Below, one piece after another: positions 14,407 through 14,662 of a stretch of DNA of 14,662 nucleotides; the stretch's first letter is position 1; each line of letters begins with the position of its first letter. The notes beneath the pieces are model-generated. The model was not told the DNA's origin. It saw nothing but the letters and a program-made list of their open reading frames with translations, and searched no databases. Made by a program: the position numbers and the translations under genes. Source of the DNA: Deltaproteobacteria bacterium (lineage in GTDB: Bacteria; Desulfobacterota; Desulfobacteria; Desulfobacterales; JAFDCJ01); assembly GCA_019310665.1 (NCBI GenBank), contig JAFDDW010000038.1, positions 1 through 14,662 of the forward strand. The letters are read 5' to 3'.

Positions 14407-14430
14407 GTTGATTGGTTGATTGGTTGATTG
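14407..14430. repeat. 8-base tandem repeat just upstream of ribE
   Basis: GTTGATTG occurs three times in a row (14407-14430), seven bases before the ribE ATG on the minus strand, where a ribosome-binding site would be expected. No mirrored arm is present, although a GGCCA palindrome pair flanks it (14430-14434 and 14443-14447). Copy-number change here would alter the ribE leader. Confidence 0.85.
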
Positions 14431-14468
14431 GCCATCGCATCTGGCCAATTGTATAATATAAGTACGAA

Positions 14469-14662
14469 TCAGGTCTTTTCAATATATCCTTCTATGAGAA
14501 TATCATCCGCAAATCGCCGAACCGCAATTTCTTTTACCGCCGTCGATTGATTCATCAGCTCCGCACCCGGTCCGCTGCAGATGGGGACACCATCATCTCC
14601 ACCTAAAATCTTAGGGCCATAAAAAAACAGCACCTTATCGACAATACCGGCCTTAAACGCCG
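14469..14662 (-). CDS. ribD: RibD, C-terminal part of the reductase domain (cut by window edge)
   Basis: RibD deaminates and reduces the pyrimidine intermediate of riboflavin synthesis. Only the last 64 or so residues are visible. They include KAGIVDKVLFFYGPKILGG, the conserved strand near the end of the NADPH-dependent reductase domain, and the closing VRRFADDILIEGYIEKT before TGA. The deaminase domain and the start are off the right edge, as is any FMN riboswitch. The position ahead of ribE on the same strand supports the call. Confidence 0.9.
   Translation of the reverse strand, partial: AFKAGIVDKVLFFYGPKILGGDDGVPICSGPGAELMNQSTAVKEIAVRRFADDILIEGYIEKT

Noticed and set aside
14400..14662. 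FMN riboswitch controlling the riboflavin genes
   Set aside because: No RFN-like conserved core is visible; if one exists it lies upstream of ribD outside the window.

Overview
The window looks like chromosomal core DNA of a sulfate-reducer-type deltaproteobacterium (Desulfobacterota, probably Desulfobacterales). This is inferred from protein flavour (PurN with a PGIDGYGD-type loop, a C-type L28, an archaeal/eukaryote-like ProRS), the gene order ribD-ribE-ribBA-ribH-nusB, and intergenic DNA full of degenerate short-word repeats. It is not proven by any marker gene. No tRNA, rRNA, CRISPR array, prophage or intact insertion sequence was seen.

Layout. 1-775 (-): purN, running off the left edge, reading away from a 400-base divergent region. 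1100-2669 (+): a fully consensus sigma70 promoter, trxA, a BamD-type lipoprotein, then rpmB. 2756-8011 (-): rel (bifunctional ppGpp synthetase/hydrolase), proS and ispG. 8243-10394 (+): a candidate promoter and long leader, a small protein made of two copies of one Cys-containing module, and an MltF-type lytic transglycosylase ending in a hairpin. 10598-14662 (-): a riboflavin cluster read as ribD (partial), ribE, ribBA, ribH, then nusB and a GloC/YcbL-like metallo-beta-lactamase-fold hydrolase. The four rib genes cover reduction of the pyrimidine intermediate, dihydroxybutanone phosphate and GTP cyclohydrolase II, lumazine synthase and riboflavin synthase.

Two things stand out. First, proS carries a perfect 46-bp tandem duplication near its 3' end. 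It shifts the frame and replaces the last 23 residues, including two probable zinc-binding cysteines and the C-terminal tyrosine, with 12 unrelated ones. The lost tail is still readable just downstream. Second, most long gaps between genes are filled by sequence with a strict 7-base period (9 or 8 bases at two sites), arranged as a left arm of one word and a right arm of its reverse complement, sometimes with two nested word pairs. The same words recur at several gaps. The arms fit tightly between start and stop codons and create false N-terminal extensions for several genes. This looks like a dispersed family of heptad-periodic inverted repeats and is the best candidate for something under-described here.
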